64,000 bases of DNA. Origin: Lumbricus rubellus. Its lineage: Eukaryota; Annelida; Clitellata; Crassiclitellata; Lumbricidae. Under the pieces are notes generated by a model. It searched no databases, had not been told where the DNA came from, and saw only the letters and a list, made by a program, of their open reading frames with translations. The stretch covers positions 7,295,860-7,359,859 of the forward strand of contig OX243822.1 in assembly GCA_945859605.1 (NCBI GenBank), given 5' to 3'. Shown in pieces: positions 40,861 through 52,749 of this stretch. The first letter of the stretch is position 1. The number at the start of each line of letters is the position of its first letter. The position numbers and the translations under genes were made by a program.

Positions 40861-43079
40861 TATTTCAGGCACCTGCGAGAAAGTGAAAGCCAAAAGCGAA
40901 AGGCTAACGTAAACTCGCATTGAAACAATAATCGCACTCGTAATCTTCAAATTTCTAAAGCGCACCAGCTTGTTCACGAGCGCTGTGAAAAAAGCTTTAC
41001 AGCAATCACTCTGAAAGAAACCTGGTGTAAATGTTTAACATACCCGGTAACCTACTTGTGTCATGAAACCTGCATCCCGTAAAGCTCAGTAACAAGTAGT
41101 TTAATATCTATTTACTGTCCCGCTCATGGGCGCCGACTCTGCGAGGCCCGTGAGTGCTCAGCACCACCAGAAATTGGCCATGCGAGGCCCTCCTACGCAT
41201 GGGCACCACCTGAAATCAGCCGGCAAGATGTGCTTTTAAGATATTTTTTATCTGTTGGATTGCTTATCTATAAAAATCATTCCATCTTTAGTATACTTTT
41301 TTAAATCTCAGTTAGTTTACCTTACAATTTCTCCAGTTTTATCCCATCTGGTAGTCTGAACTCCATTGGTCCTAACTCCTAAGCCGATCAGCGAATGCGA
41401 GGAAACCCCAATATCCTGCTTATTCGATTCGCTTCCGTCATTTTTTTTATTACGGAAGAAGGCGACGATTTGAATGACATTGTTTCTTTAGGCCTGTGGT
41501 GCATACATGCTCAATAGTGTTCTTCAGTGCTCGAGAGTCACCTCCCAGCATCATAAAAGCGGGATATTGTTTTGTCTTTGAAAACTACTTGAAATACTAT
41601 TTGAAAAACTATTTCACAGTGTTAATATTGGCTCATTAAACAGTAGCCAATTGTGTGATTTCTTGTGCAAAATGTGAGTATGTTGACCTAATTGAGGGAG
41701 AGTGCTCCAAGATGCCCATGAAAACGAAGATTGTGCTTTTCTTCTGTGTGGATTCCCCCTACGTTTTTTGCCAATATCTTGGCCAGAAGCAAGAATTTCG
41801 AACTGAAAATTTACAGGCCTTATGTCGCACACCTTCGCGCCAACGCATGTAGCACACCTGGGGTCCAATGGACTCCACACCGATAACATGGGTCGAAATT
41901 ATAGAACGTGAATGAAGGGCTGAAATTTGTGTTGTACATAGCACATGCACTCATGGAACATGTTTGGGTCAACATTATCTAGGCCTAATATTAACCCTAG
42001 GGCTACCAAGGGGGTGGTATCAACCCGAAGGTTTTTCCCAAATGAAACTTGTTTCATATGGAATAAAATTTTAACATTTTAAGTAGCTGTAGGGAGTTCA
42101 TTTACACACATTTTGAGGCAAGATTTGTGATGATAACCCATACCGTTCAAAAGTTATACCCGCTATACCCGAGGTGCCAAGGGAGTGGAAACAACTCACT
42201 TAGATAATCGACTATTATTATCTTATCCGTCATTTGTTATGAAGAGAACAAAATATGGCATTCTATAGAGGGAATGTGTAGTTACATTGTCATGCTAAAT
42301 AATTTGTTTTTCAAAACCGGAAGTGCTCAAAATATAAAAAATGTGCAAAAATGGTTGACTTTTTTTGTATAAGATTTCCATAGCAGAATTTGTAAATTGT
42401 TCAATCATTTTCACCAGTGGCGTAGCCAGAAACAAATTAGGGGTTGCCATTTCGTGGTTTTTCAATTAAACTTATCACAAAATACACAATAATTATACAC
42501 ATAGGTCCTAGGCCTAATTGGATACAAAAAACTTCGGAAGTTACATATTTCAGAAGTTGAACCGTAAGGTGTATAAAAAAAATACCTACTTGCATATTAT
42601 TGTCACGACAAATACGAAAACGATGTTGTTGTTTGAACTTGTTTCTCATAGGAATATGTGTTGCAACACTCATTTCATTACTGCGCGTTTGTCTTGCGAT
42701 CGACCGAATGCGGACAGATAGCCTAGCAAAGCTGAAAAATCTTTGATAGCGAGCTTTGATAGGCGTTTTTTTGCATCGCCTCAGGATTGCTCAGTCGACG
42801 AATTAGCCAATAGATGACCAATGACACCAATAACATAATAATGTCTCTCGTGTTTTTTGTGATATTCCAGATACTTGCTGCGCTAAACGATACCCTATAT
42901 GCGGCCATTTCTGCAGTAAGCTTATCAATGATGCTGAGAGAAATGCGAAGGGGTTTTACAGGTATAATATGCGAATTAGGTGATCGAAGTCATCAAGCCC
43001 AGATTTTGCCGAATTGTGACACAATGTAGGTTTGCTCTCGGGTTTGTTGCAATTCCGATTCTTCCGAATTGTCTCCTTA
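40861..43079. other. Intergenic stretch with isolated transposon ends
   Basis: No gene recognised. A hAT-type end CAGTGGCGTAGCCAG begins at about 42415 without a visible partner. Several TAGGCCTA motifs are present. Confidence 0.45.
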
Positions 43080-43081
43080 TA

Positions 43082-44286
43082 CACCGTGATTCAAAAAAAG
43101 TAAGCCAAATTGTTTTGCATATATCTCTAATACCTGATGACATATAAAGGTAAAATTTTCCAAATATTTAGAGAAGTGGACCAAGAATATGATTCCAAAA
43201 TTTCATGAGATAAAGTTGAACGGATAAAAAGATATGAATCGCTCAACTTCATATGCCGAAATTTCAGTTTACAAGCATGCAATTTTCCACTGGATTCAAT
43301 AAAAAAATTAAGCCAAACTGTTTTTCGTACATCTTTAATGTCTGATGATTAATCATGCTAAAAATTTTCCAATATTTAGCGAATTGAACACAAAATAGGA
43401 TTCCAAAATATCATGTAATAAATTTGACCGAATAGAAAGATATGGATATTAGGCTACAACTGCATCTCCCGAAATATCAGTTTTCAGCAAGTCGGTTATG
43501 GTGTTCTTTGCGGTTTTGACGCTTGGTCGTTCCCATTTTAGTCTTCATTGATTCTGGAGTAAAAATTAATGAAACCTATTATCGCGACGTTCTGCTGTCA
43601 CAACATCTTCTACCTGTAATCAGAAATCTAGCCCCAGAAGACAGCTTTGTTTTCCAACAGGACAGTGCTTCAGCCCACAGAGCCAAGGAAATCATCGGAA
43701 TTCTGACAAGAGAGACGCTAGACTTCATTTCTTCCACATTAATATAATAATTATTATGGCCTCCGAACAGCCCAGATTTGAATCCTGTCGACTATAAAGT
43801 GTGGAGCGTGATGCAATACCGAGTCTATCAGACAACAATCCATGATATAAACGATCTGACGCAATGCTTGTTGGAAGTGTGGGATGGCCTGAACCAGAGG
43901 ATAATCGACGATGCGTTGCCAAATGCATGGCGCCAGCGCTTCCAGGCTGGCGTGCAAGCAGGAGTAGGACATTTTGAGCATCTTAATTAATGAAATAATC
44001 AAACTATACTGTTGGGGTCATGTTGTTAGTTCAATTCTCTACATATCTGGAAAATTTTAGAATGATTAATCATCAGGCATTGGAGATAATAAGGAAACAT
44101 TTTATTGAATCTGACAGAAAATTGCTTGTAAACTGAAATTTCGGCAACTTTATCTCATGAAATTTTGGAATCATATTACTGGTCCACTTCTCTAAATATT
44201 TGGAAAATTTTGAGCTTGTTATGTCATCAGTTATTAGAGATATAGGCTACGCAAAACAATTTGGCTTACTTTTTTGAACCACGGTG
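43082..44286 (+). mobile_element. Tc1/mariner superfamily element, defective
   Basis: The inverted ends CACCGTGATTCAAAAAAAGT and (complement) CACCGTGGTTCAAAAAAGT are flanked by the expected TA duplication (43080-43081 and 44287-44288). The TIR-proximal sequence is duplicated internally at about 43293-43470, making the left end about twice as long as the right. The right TIR contains TAGGCTA (44243-44249) where the left has TA. Confidence 0.9.
43520..43990 (+). pseudogene. Tc1/mariner transposase, C-terminal half, broken
   Basis: Encodes FQQDSASAHRAKEI with the second catalytic Asp, then, after three stops caused by a ~14-bp AT-rich insertion near 43740-43755, WPPNSPDLNPVDYKVW with the third acidic residue as Asp (mariner-like rather than Tc1-like Glu), and GHFEHLN at the end. 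The N-terminal DNA-binding domain and first catalytic Asp are absent. Inactive. Confidence 0.85.
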
Positions 44287-44367
44287 TATAACTGTTCTAA
44301 CAGTAAAATCAGTTAAAATCTCTCTCTCAGTTCCTTCCGTTCTTTCCAGAACATTGGGGGGGGGGGG

Positions 44368-44450
44368 GTTCCGTAGCTCAGTGGAGAGAGCGCTGGTCGA
44401 TCAACTGAGTTGTCATTATCGCGATCCGGGTTCAAGCCTCGCTCAGGGCA
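44368..44450 (+). repeat. tRNA-like SINE head or tRNA pseudogene
   Basis: GTAGCTCAGTGGAGAGAGCG matches an A-box region and GGGTTCAAGCC a B box 40 bp on. The anticodon and acceptor stems do not pair convincingly and no CCA or terminator is evident, so I do not call a tRNA gene. Confidence 0.5.
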
Positions 44451-44734
44451 AATATTTATTAAAGTTTTTGTTAGCTGCCGTAGGCGCTTTGCTGTTGCGT
44501 TGCTTGACTCGAGTTCTGCTGAAAGTAAGATAGCGCCTCCCACTTCTGGATTGGCCCAACCAGGAGTGATCCAGTACTTAGGCCAATAGTGCTAAGTTAC
44601 CGAACCCACTACTGTAAAGCCGACCTGCGTGTCGTGCTACAGTGGGCCGTATTTCGTATAACCTGTACCTGTAATCATTCTGCGGTTTGTCAGATTGAAT
44701 GCCAATAAAAAAAGATATTATTACAAGGTTGCTT

Positions 44735-44886
44735 GCGGTCTCCTCTGCTTCTTTCCAATCGATTCCCATTGATGTTAGGTCCTCCTTAAATGTGCTCCTC
44801 CAGGTCTTCTTTGGGCGGCCTCTGTTTCTCCTTTCTTCATCAGGTATCCACGTTAACGCCCTTTTTGCAGGTGTTTGCGCTGTCAT
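44735..44886 (-). mobile_element. LINE RT tail fragment
   Basis: Minus strand: PAKRALTWIPDEERRNRGRPKKTWRST...DWKEAEE, the tail motif of APE-type LINEs. It directly abuts a TU-like array starting at 44895. Confidence 0.7.
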
Positions 44887-44894
44887 GCGGAGTA

Positions 44895-45440
44895 GGTGTC
44901 ACGACAACTCGTCTACCGACAAGTGGTCTCCGGACAATTCGTCTACCGACAACTGGTCTACAGACAACTGATCCAGGGCTTGAGAAATGGAAGCTGCATG
45001 AAAGTTTTTTACAGGTGAAATGGAGGTTGGATTGATGAAAAAACGCAAGAGAAATGGAATCTGGATGATGGTTCTTTCACATGTAAAATAGAAGCTGGAT
45101 TGACGAAAATAACGCATGAGAAATAAAAGCTAGATGAAGGTATTTCTAGATCTGAAATAGAAGCTGGATTGACGAAAAAACGCTTAAGAAATGGAAGCTG
45201 GGTGAGTATTTTTTATATCTGAAATAGAAGCTAGATTGACGAAAATAACGAGCAAGAATTGGAAGCTGGCTGAAGGCATTTTTAGATCTGAAGTAGAAGC
45301 TGGGTGCGTGTTGAAATACATGAATGAAAATCATTAATCAGGCTTTCATTTTAGCTTTAAAAAACATTTTCATAAATCAGGCTTCCATTTTCATCAATAC
45401 GAGTTCTGTAGACCAGTTGGCAATTTTTCAAACGCACCGG
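44895..45440. mobile_element. TU-like element with an inner 35/70-bp repeat domain, incomplete
   Basis: The outer array 44895-44965 has units such as CGACAACTGGTCTAC. The inner array (44970-45320) repeats GAAATAGAAGCTGGATTGACGAAAATAACG every ~70 bp. A short inverted outer piece (TCTGTAGACCAGTTGG) lies near 45405-45420. The left terminus GGTGTCACGACAACTC fits the GGT rule, but I found no target duplication. The inner repeat is shared with 51926-52741 and 60365-60850. Confidence 0.6.
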
Positions 45441-46188
45441 TAAATAAGACATTTCAAAAAGTTGTAACAACATTTAGATTTGCTTATTAACTGCTCGTCG
45501 AAGGTTTCAACAATTAATTCTGGCATAGGCCTATAAATTTTTATAAGCCTACAATCTAATTATTAATATTGATTAGCCTAATTTTTTAGCAATGCATCAT
45601 TATTTGGTTGATTAATTATTCGCAGCATACAATTTAGTTAATTAACCCTAACTTGATAAAATTTGACTAAAATAGGCGTTTTCTGTCAGATGAATTGCAT
45701 CGAAAAAATATTTCACCCTGTGCTGCATGGTGTATAAACCCACAGTGGCTCACTGAGCACCCACTTTGGCTTACGTTAGGGTGGGAAACTCTGAAACCAC
45801 ATCCCTACCCACCCCAGTCTCACCCACGGTTCCCAGCGACAGTGTGCATTCGAAGCCTTTCTTTTGATACCTTGTAAAGGCAGCTATAGGCCTAATAGTT
45901 AAAACAGTAAATCACTTATTTTGTGCAACCAATTAATAATTTTACTGTTTGTAGGCTACATTGCAAAATCGCATGATCAACGGACTATACATGTAAAGCT
46001 AATGAGCTATTGTATCTACATTCAATTTTGACAGATCATGAACACATAAGCTTAGCGCAGGATATCACAGTTTTGAAATAACAAATTCAGAATTACGCTC
46101 AGATTTATTTTCAATTTTATGCATCTTTACAGGTTTTGGAATTATAATAGACCGTTTGATCTGACTGTGTTATCTTTCTGGAGCAACC
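45441..46188. other. Intergenic stretch
   Basis: AT-rich, two TAGGCCTA motifs, nothing else recognised. Confidence 0.4.
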
Positions 46189-46195
46189 ATCATCA

Positions 46196-46250
<55 letters not shown>

Positions 46251-46272
46251 GTCGTCGTCGTCGTCGTCGTCA
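46189..46272. repeat. (ATC)n-(GTC)n microsatellite
   Basis: About 18 ATC units pass into seven GTC units. The complementary order occurs at 46976-47097. Confidence 0.95.
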
Positions 46273-46975
46273 TTAGGACCCATGGGCCGAAAGCCCGTAG
46301 ATATCCACTGCATTATTTGTCACTTTTTCCAGAGTCCCCGATATTGTGCTGCTATTCTTAAGCTTGCTTAGATCTTGCTAACTCCAGTCCTTGATGGAGC
46401 AGCCATACCTTTTATCACTTAGGCATAGAACGGCGGACGGGAATCTCCGACTGTCAGGCTTACAGTAAATAACCAGGTTAAAATCACTTAACGTGATCAC
46501 AACTTCAGTTTTCCTGGGCACGACGTTAAACTGCATCCATCCTCCGCCGTGCACAGGGAACCAACAACGTCCCTGTGCCGGTCTTAAGCCCAGACAAAGG
46601 AGGAAGGTTTGCCAGATGGGTGGCGATACACTGGCACGAAAAGACCAAGACGATTGAAATCCGCAAAAACTACGACACAAGTGACAGAGCGGCCCAGATG
46701 CTTCAAGGTGTCATGATGTGGAGCAGACATGCACAGGCCGGTCAGGACGGACCGGTGGAGAGAGTCGGGAGAGAGCGTGGGACACATGCGGGCATTGACC
46801 CAGGTTGTCCTTCATGCCTCTCTCCCAATATTCTCTTCAATCAGCTACTCCAAGATGTTAATGGTACGGAGCAGACCTGCTGACCGGACCGGTTGAAGCT
46901 GGGCAGCATGCATGACACGAGACACACTCAGACAAAGAGTGGCGTCGGACTCTTACGGGCATTGAGCCCAATGAT

Positions 46976-46991
46976 AAGATGATGATGATGA

Positions 46992-47025
<34 letters not shown>

Positions 47026-47031
47026 TACGAC

Positions 47032-47094
<63 letters not shown>

Positions 47095-47097
47095 AAT
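46976..47097. repeat. (GAT)n-(GAC)n-(GAT)n microsatellite
   Basis: About 120 bp of GAT units with a central GAC block, inverted relative to 46189-46272. The 700 bp between the two contains no recognised gene; possible retroelement sequence (GGTCTTAAGCCCAGACAAAGG) is seen but not assigned. Confidence 0.95.
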
Positions 47098-47109
47098 AAA
47101 ACATACAAG

Positions 47110-47957
47110 AGAGTTGGCTACGGCCTCATTTGAGAAATCATGGAAGGTACGGCATAACAAAGCAAGAGCATTTTGCTTACAATTCTAATGTTTTACAGAT
47201 GACGGCTCTCTTCCTTCAGCAGTGCCATTGACTGAATGTCCGGAGTCTTCTGTAGAACATGAAAGAACGAACACTGCAGATGAGACGCATTCACATCAAG
47301 AGATCCCGCGATGCAACGCTTAAAATCTGTAACAAATTGATTTTTTTTAAATCGACCACAATTAAAAGTGACACAATAGTTAGCCTACTGATAGACGAAA
47401 CAGACAGAACTAACAGGGATGACGTGAAAGTATGGTAACATACCGTTACGCAACTTTAATGCATAACCAGTGATGATAAATAATGTCCCACTTGGTATAA
47501 TTATGGTGCTGGTTATTCCGACAAGTAATAGGTCTGCTCAGTAATATTCAAATATATAGTTACCAAGATGCTTATTGTGTTTTTCCTCTGGTTCCTTTGC
47601 TTCGATCTGAGTACTATTATAATTCATGTGCCTAATGTTTCAGGTTGCCATTACTGACTGATGTTTGTTGTTTGTTTTCTTGGTTTGATTTTGGTTTTTG
47701 GTTTGTGTTTTTTTATGTTGTTGTTTTTTTGGCTTGTTGCCAAAGGCTTTTTGTGATATTGTGTGAGCTTATGCCACATTGATTTCTTCACTTGTATTTT
47801 CTTTATAAAATTTCTATTTTCTGTTTACTTCTCTAACCTCACCATCTTGATTTACATTTTACGTTCAGGGGTTATCCAGGTTAGCGGGACCTGTCCATTT
47901 CTGGATGACCCTTTCTGAGTGTTCACCGTTTATACAATCAAGGTGTCCAACGAACAT
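47110..47957. other. Intergenic stretch
   Basis: No gene seen. T-rich run around 47660-47760. Confidence 0.4.
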
Positions 47958-47966
47958 TAATTTTTA

Positions 47967-48649
47967 GGTCGTGGATCCGCTCACGCCCGTCACGTGAACC
48001 GTCTGGAAGAGGCGAAGACCGCAGGGGGGGGAGAAGGTAGTTGATGTTAGCAGTTGATGGTCAAGCTATTAGGCTAGGTTGGCCAACAACTGCTAAACAA
48101 CCAACGCAAAAATCTTAAGAATCTAATGACGACACTAACCCTAACACTAACCCTAACCGACCCTCACGACGCAAAAATCTTAAGAATCTAATGACGACAC
48201 TAAACCTAACACTAACCCTAACCGACCCTCACGACGCGAAACCTTATACCCTATACGCGAACGACACCTAGGTCTTCTATGTTATAACCATGCTTAAATT
48301 TAACGATAAAGAGCGCATAATTACCTGTGCAAAATGTTCCTCCATACGTAGGGTCATTTGTAAGACATTTTAAACGTTTTACATTGCAATTCGTCTAAAA
48401 TCGTAAGACCCTGCGACACGCAGCACGTGCTGCTGACAGTAGGGTTTACAAAGGATGGGCATTGGGCATAAATTGTACTCGACAACCTCCTCCCCTACGG
48501 TATTCGACTCTTCCACATTGTTTTCCGCTAACCTGATTGGCCGACGGGTGTTAGCCCACCGTCCGTAGCCAGTGCGACCAATAATGTTACGGGCGTGAAT
48601 GTAGCACATGGTTTCCGCTAACGCTCGGGGCGTGAGCGGATCCACTACG
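47967..48649. mobile_element. Inverted-repeat element with 9-bp target duplication (MULE-like)
   Basis: The ends GGTCGTGGATCCGCTCACGC and (complement) CGTAGTGGATCCGCTCACGC are flanked by an exact 9-bp duplication TAATTTTTA (47958-47966 and 48650-48658). A 9-bp duplication suits the Mutator-like superfamily; no transposase is present to confirm. The interior carries a 65-bp tandem duplication with telomere-like motifs. Confidence 0.85.
48105..48236. repeat. 65-bp tandem duplication containing CTAACCCTAA motifs
   Basis: Two nearly identical units (CGCAAAAATCTTAAGAATC ... CTAACCCTAACCGACCCTCA) start at 48105 and 48170, and a third starts to repeat. The CTAACC motifs resemble vertebrate-type telomere units, but they are few, lie inside a transposon and are not a chromosome end. 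Confidence 0.9.
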
Positions 48650-48659
48650 TAATTTTTAT

Positions 48660-51600
48660 TCATGTGTACTATTTTCCTTTGCTGTCTACCTTGGTTATTT
48701 GTTTGTTTGTCTGTTGTTCATTCTCAGAATAAACTGATTTTGATTGAAAAAAAGCACGAACAAAATGACACCGCATGCTGCAGCTAACCAGTTGAAGGTT
48801 AACTACTGTAACTGTTCAAGCTTGAAATGCAAATGTGACCACGAAACATGGAACAAACATAGGATATGATCTCAGGTTGCAGAATGCAGATGAAGGATGG
48901 AGGTGCTCATTGCTCATAATTTAGGTAAATATGGAAAGTCAAAGCTTAAAGGCAACGGCTCAAGGCTGTTTTTAAGGAATTTTTTCAGAACTGCACAACT
49001 CCTTTCCTTTCCCATCCTCCATGGCAAATAAATCCCGATCGGAGGAAAATGGCCTTTTTCACATATAGATTTAACTGCACAGAAGTGCTTCTACAACGGC
49101 ACAAATCCATTTAGAACTGCACATTTTGTGAACAACTGCATGTTAAAAAAGCGATGCAACGGCTAATAGGAACTCACATTCAAGGATGGAATCATGGTTA
49201 TGAAAATGAAAGTGCAAACAACAACGAAAATCGTGACAAATTTTTACAATTTTTTAAACCATAAGCTTAGTTAAAAATGCTGACCTATAAATTCAACTTC
49301 ATAAGAAACTGCTCTCTTCTTAGATTTAATTTTTAAAAATCCACGTAACAAAACGCAACGACGAACGACTTGTTCTAACCAACAAGATTTTAGGCTGCAC
49401 GGCCCTATGCCCTCTATGGCTTTTACGAGTAGCCTACTTTAATTATGATAATTGACCCAGAGCCCTCAAAACACGTGATGCCAACGCGCGCCAGTGATAA
49501 TACGATGCTATAAATAGAGTGAATGATATGTAAATATCGGTATTTACAGAGTGGCTCAATAAAAATGTCTCACCCGATAAATGCAATTTTCTTTTCAACC
49601 GATTGAAATATTTCCGACAAAAATTTCACGATTGACAGTGGAAAGTTGTTCAAAAACCCTAAAAGTTTTTAGCCTACTTAAAACGTTTAATTTTTGCAAA
49701 AGTTACAGCCGTTTACGCATTCTATTCTACTTCTTTCAAATGTTCACAGAAAATACCGGCCCGTCATATCACAACGTCATGTAGATTTCCATGTAAGATA
49801 AAATCATTTTCATTGAGAACTCAGAATTCCGCTTTACAGTACTGTTTATCTTGAAGCATAATGGGAGTATTCACATTGTGTCACAGTCTTCAGAGATATC
49901 TAGCAGGCACAGACAGGAGACTTGTTGACGGCCTATCACCATCACAAATTTGTTGTAGATCGAGGTAATGAGTGTTTCGGTGTAGTGATGCTTAGTGTAG
50001 GCAGAATAGTTTGGGTTCATGGGCTAAGAGCCTAAGATCCCATTGCAGAGTATAGCTTCACTATATTAAATAGTGTCATAATAGAAAGAGCCAAACGTAA
50101 TGTACATGTAGATTATTCTGAATTATAATAAGTAAGTTACATTGAAGGCATAAATCATTATCAAACTCTCTCTCCCTAAAGCGGTGTTTTTTCACTAATG
50201 GGTTTGCTATTTGTCTTGGGCCTATCTGGGCTATCTGGGCAGATCCTGGTTTTCTGTTCTCCTGTATAGCGTGTGGTTTTAATCATAGTTGTAAAAAACG
50301 TTTTTTTCGTTTTTTATTCTCTCCCCAAAACGTGGTTTTTTTCGTTTTTTATTTTCCCCATCGTTTTTTATCGTTTTTTTTATTATTTCTTTATCTTTAT
50401 TTATTCATTTACTTTCTGTTATTATTTTCCGTAATTTTATTTTTTTTCGGATATTCCTTATGTTTTCCGCCAACTCTCAAGGATTCAGCTAACTAAAGTC
50501 ATTATTTCATCGTTTAACAGCATCATTTGAGATATAGCTTGCGTGTAGTAGGTTCCTAATCATGGTTTTCAAGGTTAAAATGCGGTTTTAGATGTAGCAA
50601 AGTCCAATTATTTTCCGTTTCCGTTTTTATCGTTTTTTTTGTGGTTTTTATTTTTTCGAAAAAAACGACGTTTTTGCCGTTTTTTATTCCGTTTCCATCA
50701 GTCTTTGGCGGGCAGGTAGTTTTACTCACGTGTAGCTTATAGGCTACGCCCAAATATAATGGTGTCACGGATAACGGAGTAGCCTATTATAACTTTGAAG
50801 TGCTGTGTCTAGGGTAATTTAAATTGACAATCGCATGATTAATTAGGCCTACTTAGATAATTATACTCCCTCTGTCCCTCAGTTGGACTTTAATAGTCTT
50901 ATTTAAGTGGCGCTGCTAAGCAACAAGCACAAAGTACAGGCAAAGACTGTCCCCCAAACTATGAACTTTTCGCATTTATTGCTGACAGCGCGCCTATATA
51001 TACCGATGACTCCACCAGGCATGGGGAGAGAATTTAATTCAGTTTGAACAGTGCTCAGGTACGGTAGTGGTGGACGTGGAATTGTAGATATCGACATCGC
51101 GTAGAGAATCATCTCGGAAACTATGGTGATATAGGCCTACCAGGTATACATTACCAAATGATACTGGAGCGAAGGCATCTGATTTGAAGGGGCCCACCAC
51201 CGAAGCCCTGCACACAGTGCACAGTCCCCCCTCCCCCTAAAAAAAACCTTGCTACGCCACTGAGTCGGTGCATTGGTCACATCGTATCGTCTGTCCTAAT
51301 TCCGTTATGCAGAAGGCTACTTATTACCCTATTCAGAGTGATCGCAACTTAAGCCCAGTTAAACACGGGAAATCCGAAGTGAGCTCAACTCACGGCAAAC
51401 TAGATGAAAGGGAGAGACACGGGAAGGCAGGCCAGGGCGGGGAAGAAGAGGGGTCTAACTTTGTTGTTCAGTGGGGTTAGAAGCCACTGGTAGTAAGTAG
51501 GCCTATTACTATCAAGTTTCAAACAAACTCCACTGCTGCCAGGGACCACCGACTACAGCTTTTCCGTGAGTTATAATTGATCGCGGTTGAAGTACCGAAG

Positions 51601-51917
51601 ACAAAGAGTAAACCTTACTGTATTTGACCTTCTTCTTCTTGTCCTTCCGGCTGGAATTAATCCCTCGCAGGGGAGGGGTCAGCCACTCGGAGATCTTTCG
51701 GTCACACAGCACCCCCGTCAAATCTCTCCACTTCTGCCAGGCTGCTTTTATCCTGTTTCCAACATCCACTTCACATCCTCTCTTGGCGTACTGTATTTGA
51801 CCTACTACTATACTAAGTCCAAGAAAAAAATAATTGTCCTTATAAGCCAATCTCGGGATCCCGGGATCTCGGGATTGACTTATTTAAAATCCCGGAATCC
51901 CGGGATTGAGGATATGC
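48660..51917. other. Long intergenic stretch, low-complexity patches
   Basis: No gene recognised. 50270-50700 is rich in CGTTTTTT(A) units in both orientations. A hAT-type right end (GCTACGCCACTG) lies at about 51250-51261 without a partner. Short inverted CCCGGGAT-type repeats lie at 51850-51920. Confidence 0.45.
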
Positions 51918-51925
51918 CCCGGGAT

Positions 51926-52741
51926 GGTTCTAGGACAAAATGGTATTTTACAAAATGGTACGGACAAAATGGTACGGACAAAATGGTACGGACAAAACGG
52001 TATGGACAAATTGAAGCTGGATGAGGTTATTTATTTGCTGAAATAGAGGGTGGATGGCTTTTTGTGTCTGAAATGCAGTTCTAGTAAAGAAACGTAAAAA
52101 GGAAGCCGGATTGGCGAATTTTTTTTTGAGAAATGGAAGCTGGATTGATGTCTTCCAGTCATGTGTTTCATGATATTTCCAATTTCAGCCATTATATTCC
52201 TTATATATTTCGGACATGCCATCAGAATGCAGAGCAGGAGATACCCAAAAGCGGCACTGCAGGGGTATGCGCAGGGGAGGAGGAGAAGAGGCAGGCCCAG
52301 GAAACGTTGGATGGATATGGTGGAGGAGGACTGTCTGACGATGGGATTAACCGTGGGATAGGCGACGAGGACAGCTCAGGACAGGGTCGATTGGAGGCTA
52401 TCTGTAAAGGAGCGGCTGATGCGGGCGCAAGCTTCGCCAGGGCCATAAGTCAAGTAAGTCAAGATTCCTTAAACCAACCTCCATGTGTAATGCATCTTTC
52501 ATTAATCCAGCTTCTACTTCAGCTATGAAAATACTCTGATACAGCTTCTATATCTAAAACGTTATTTTCATCAATCTAGCTTCCATTTCATATATAAAAA
52601 TATCCACGCAGAGCCTTCATCCAACTTCCATTTCACATGCGTCTTTTCAATAATCCAGCTTCTATTTCGTATATAAACATTCACTAATACAGCTTTCATT
52701 TCCTCCCTACCATTTTGCCCGTGCCATTTTGTCCGGTCACC
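51926..52741. mobile_element. TU-like foldback element, GGACAAAATGGTAC arms, with LINE cargo
   Basis: The left outer array 51926-52015 has ~15-bp units GGACAAAATGGTAC; the right has CCATTTTGTCCGG. The ends are GGTTCTAGGACAAAAT and (complement) GGTGACCGGACAAAAT. The 8-bp duplication CCCGGGAT lies at 51918-51925 and 52742-52749. Inner arrays of GAAGCTGGAT(T)GA units on both sides point at each other, and a LINE tail lies between them. Confidence 0.88.
52180..52443 (+). pseudogene. LINE RT tail inside the foldback element
   Basis: YFGHAIRMQSRRYPKAALQG, GRRRRGRPRKRWMDMVEEDC, then after one in-frame stop AQDRVDWRLSVKERLMRAQ. It is the C-terminal tail of an APE-type LINE, of a subfamily different from the one at 25829. 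Non-functional fragment. Confidence 0.8.
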
Positions 52742-52749
52742 CCCGGGAT

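Noticed and set aside
43082..44286. The mariner-like element as the source of the TAGGCCTA footprints
   Set aside because: Its ends start CACCG, so its excision would leave TA-CA..TG-TA-type footprints, not GGCC.
44368..44450. Functional tRNA gene
   Set aside because: A and B boxes are present, but the acceptor and anticodon stems do not pair convincingly; better explained as a SINE or pseudogene.
46575..46883. 102-codon ORF between microsatellites
   Set aside because: Composition suggests degraded repeat sequence; no domain recognised.
48130..48230. Telomere or chromosome end
   Set aside because: Only a few CTAACC units inside a transposon with clear target duplications; sequence continues on both sides.
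42415..51261. A single 8.8-kb hAT element between CAGTGGCGTAGCC and GCTACGCCACTG
   Set aside because: The 8-bp flanks do not match (ATTTTCAC against AGTCGGTG) and the interior has unrelated complete elements; they are probably ends of two separate copies.
51926..52741. 52133-52528 ORF as a protein gene
   Set aside because: It is an out-of-frame reading of the LINE tail and foldback inner repeat.
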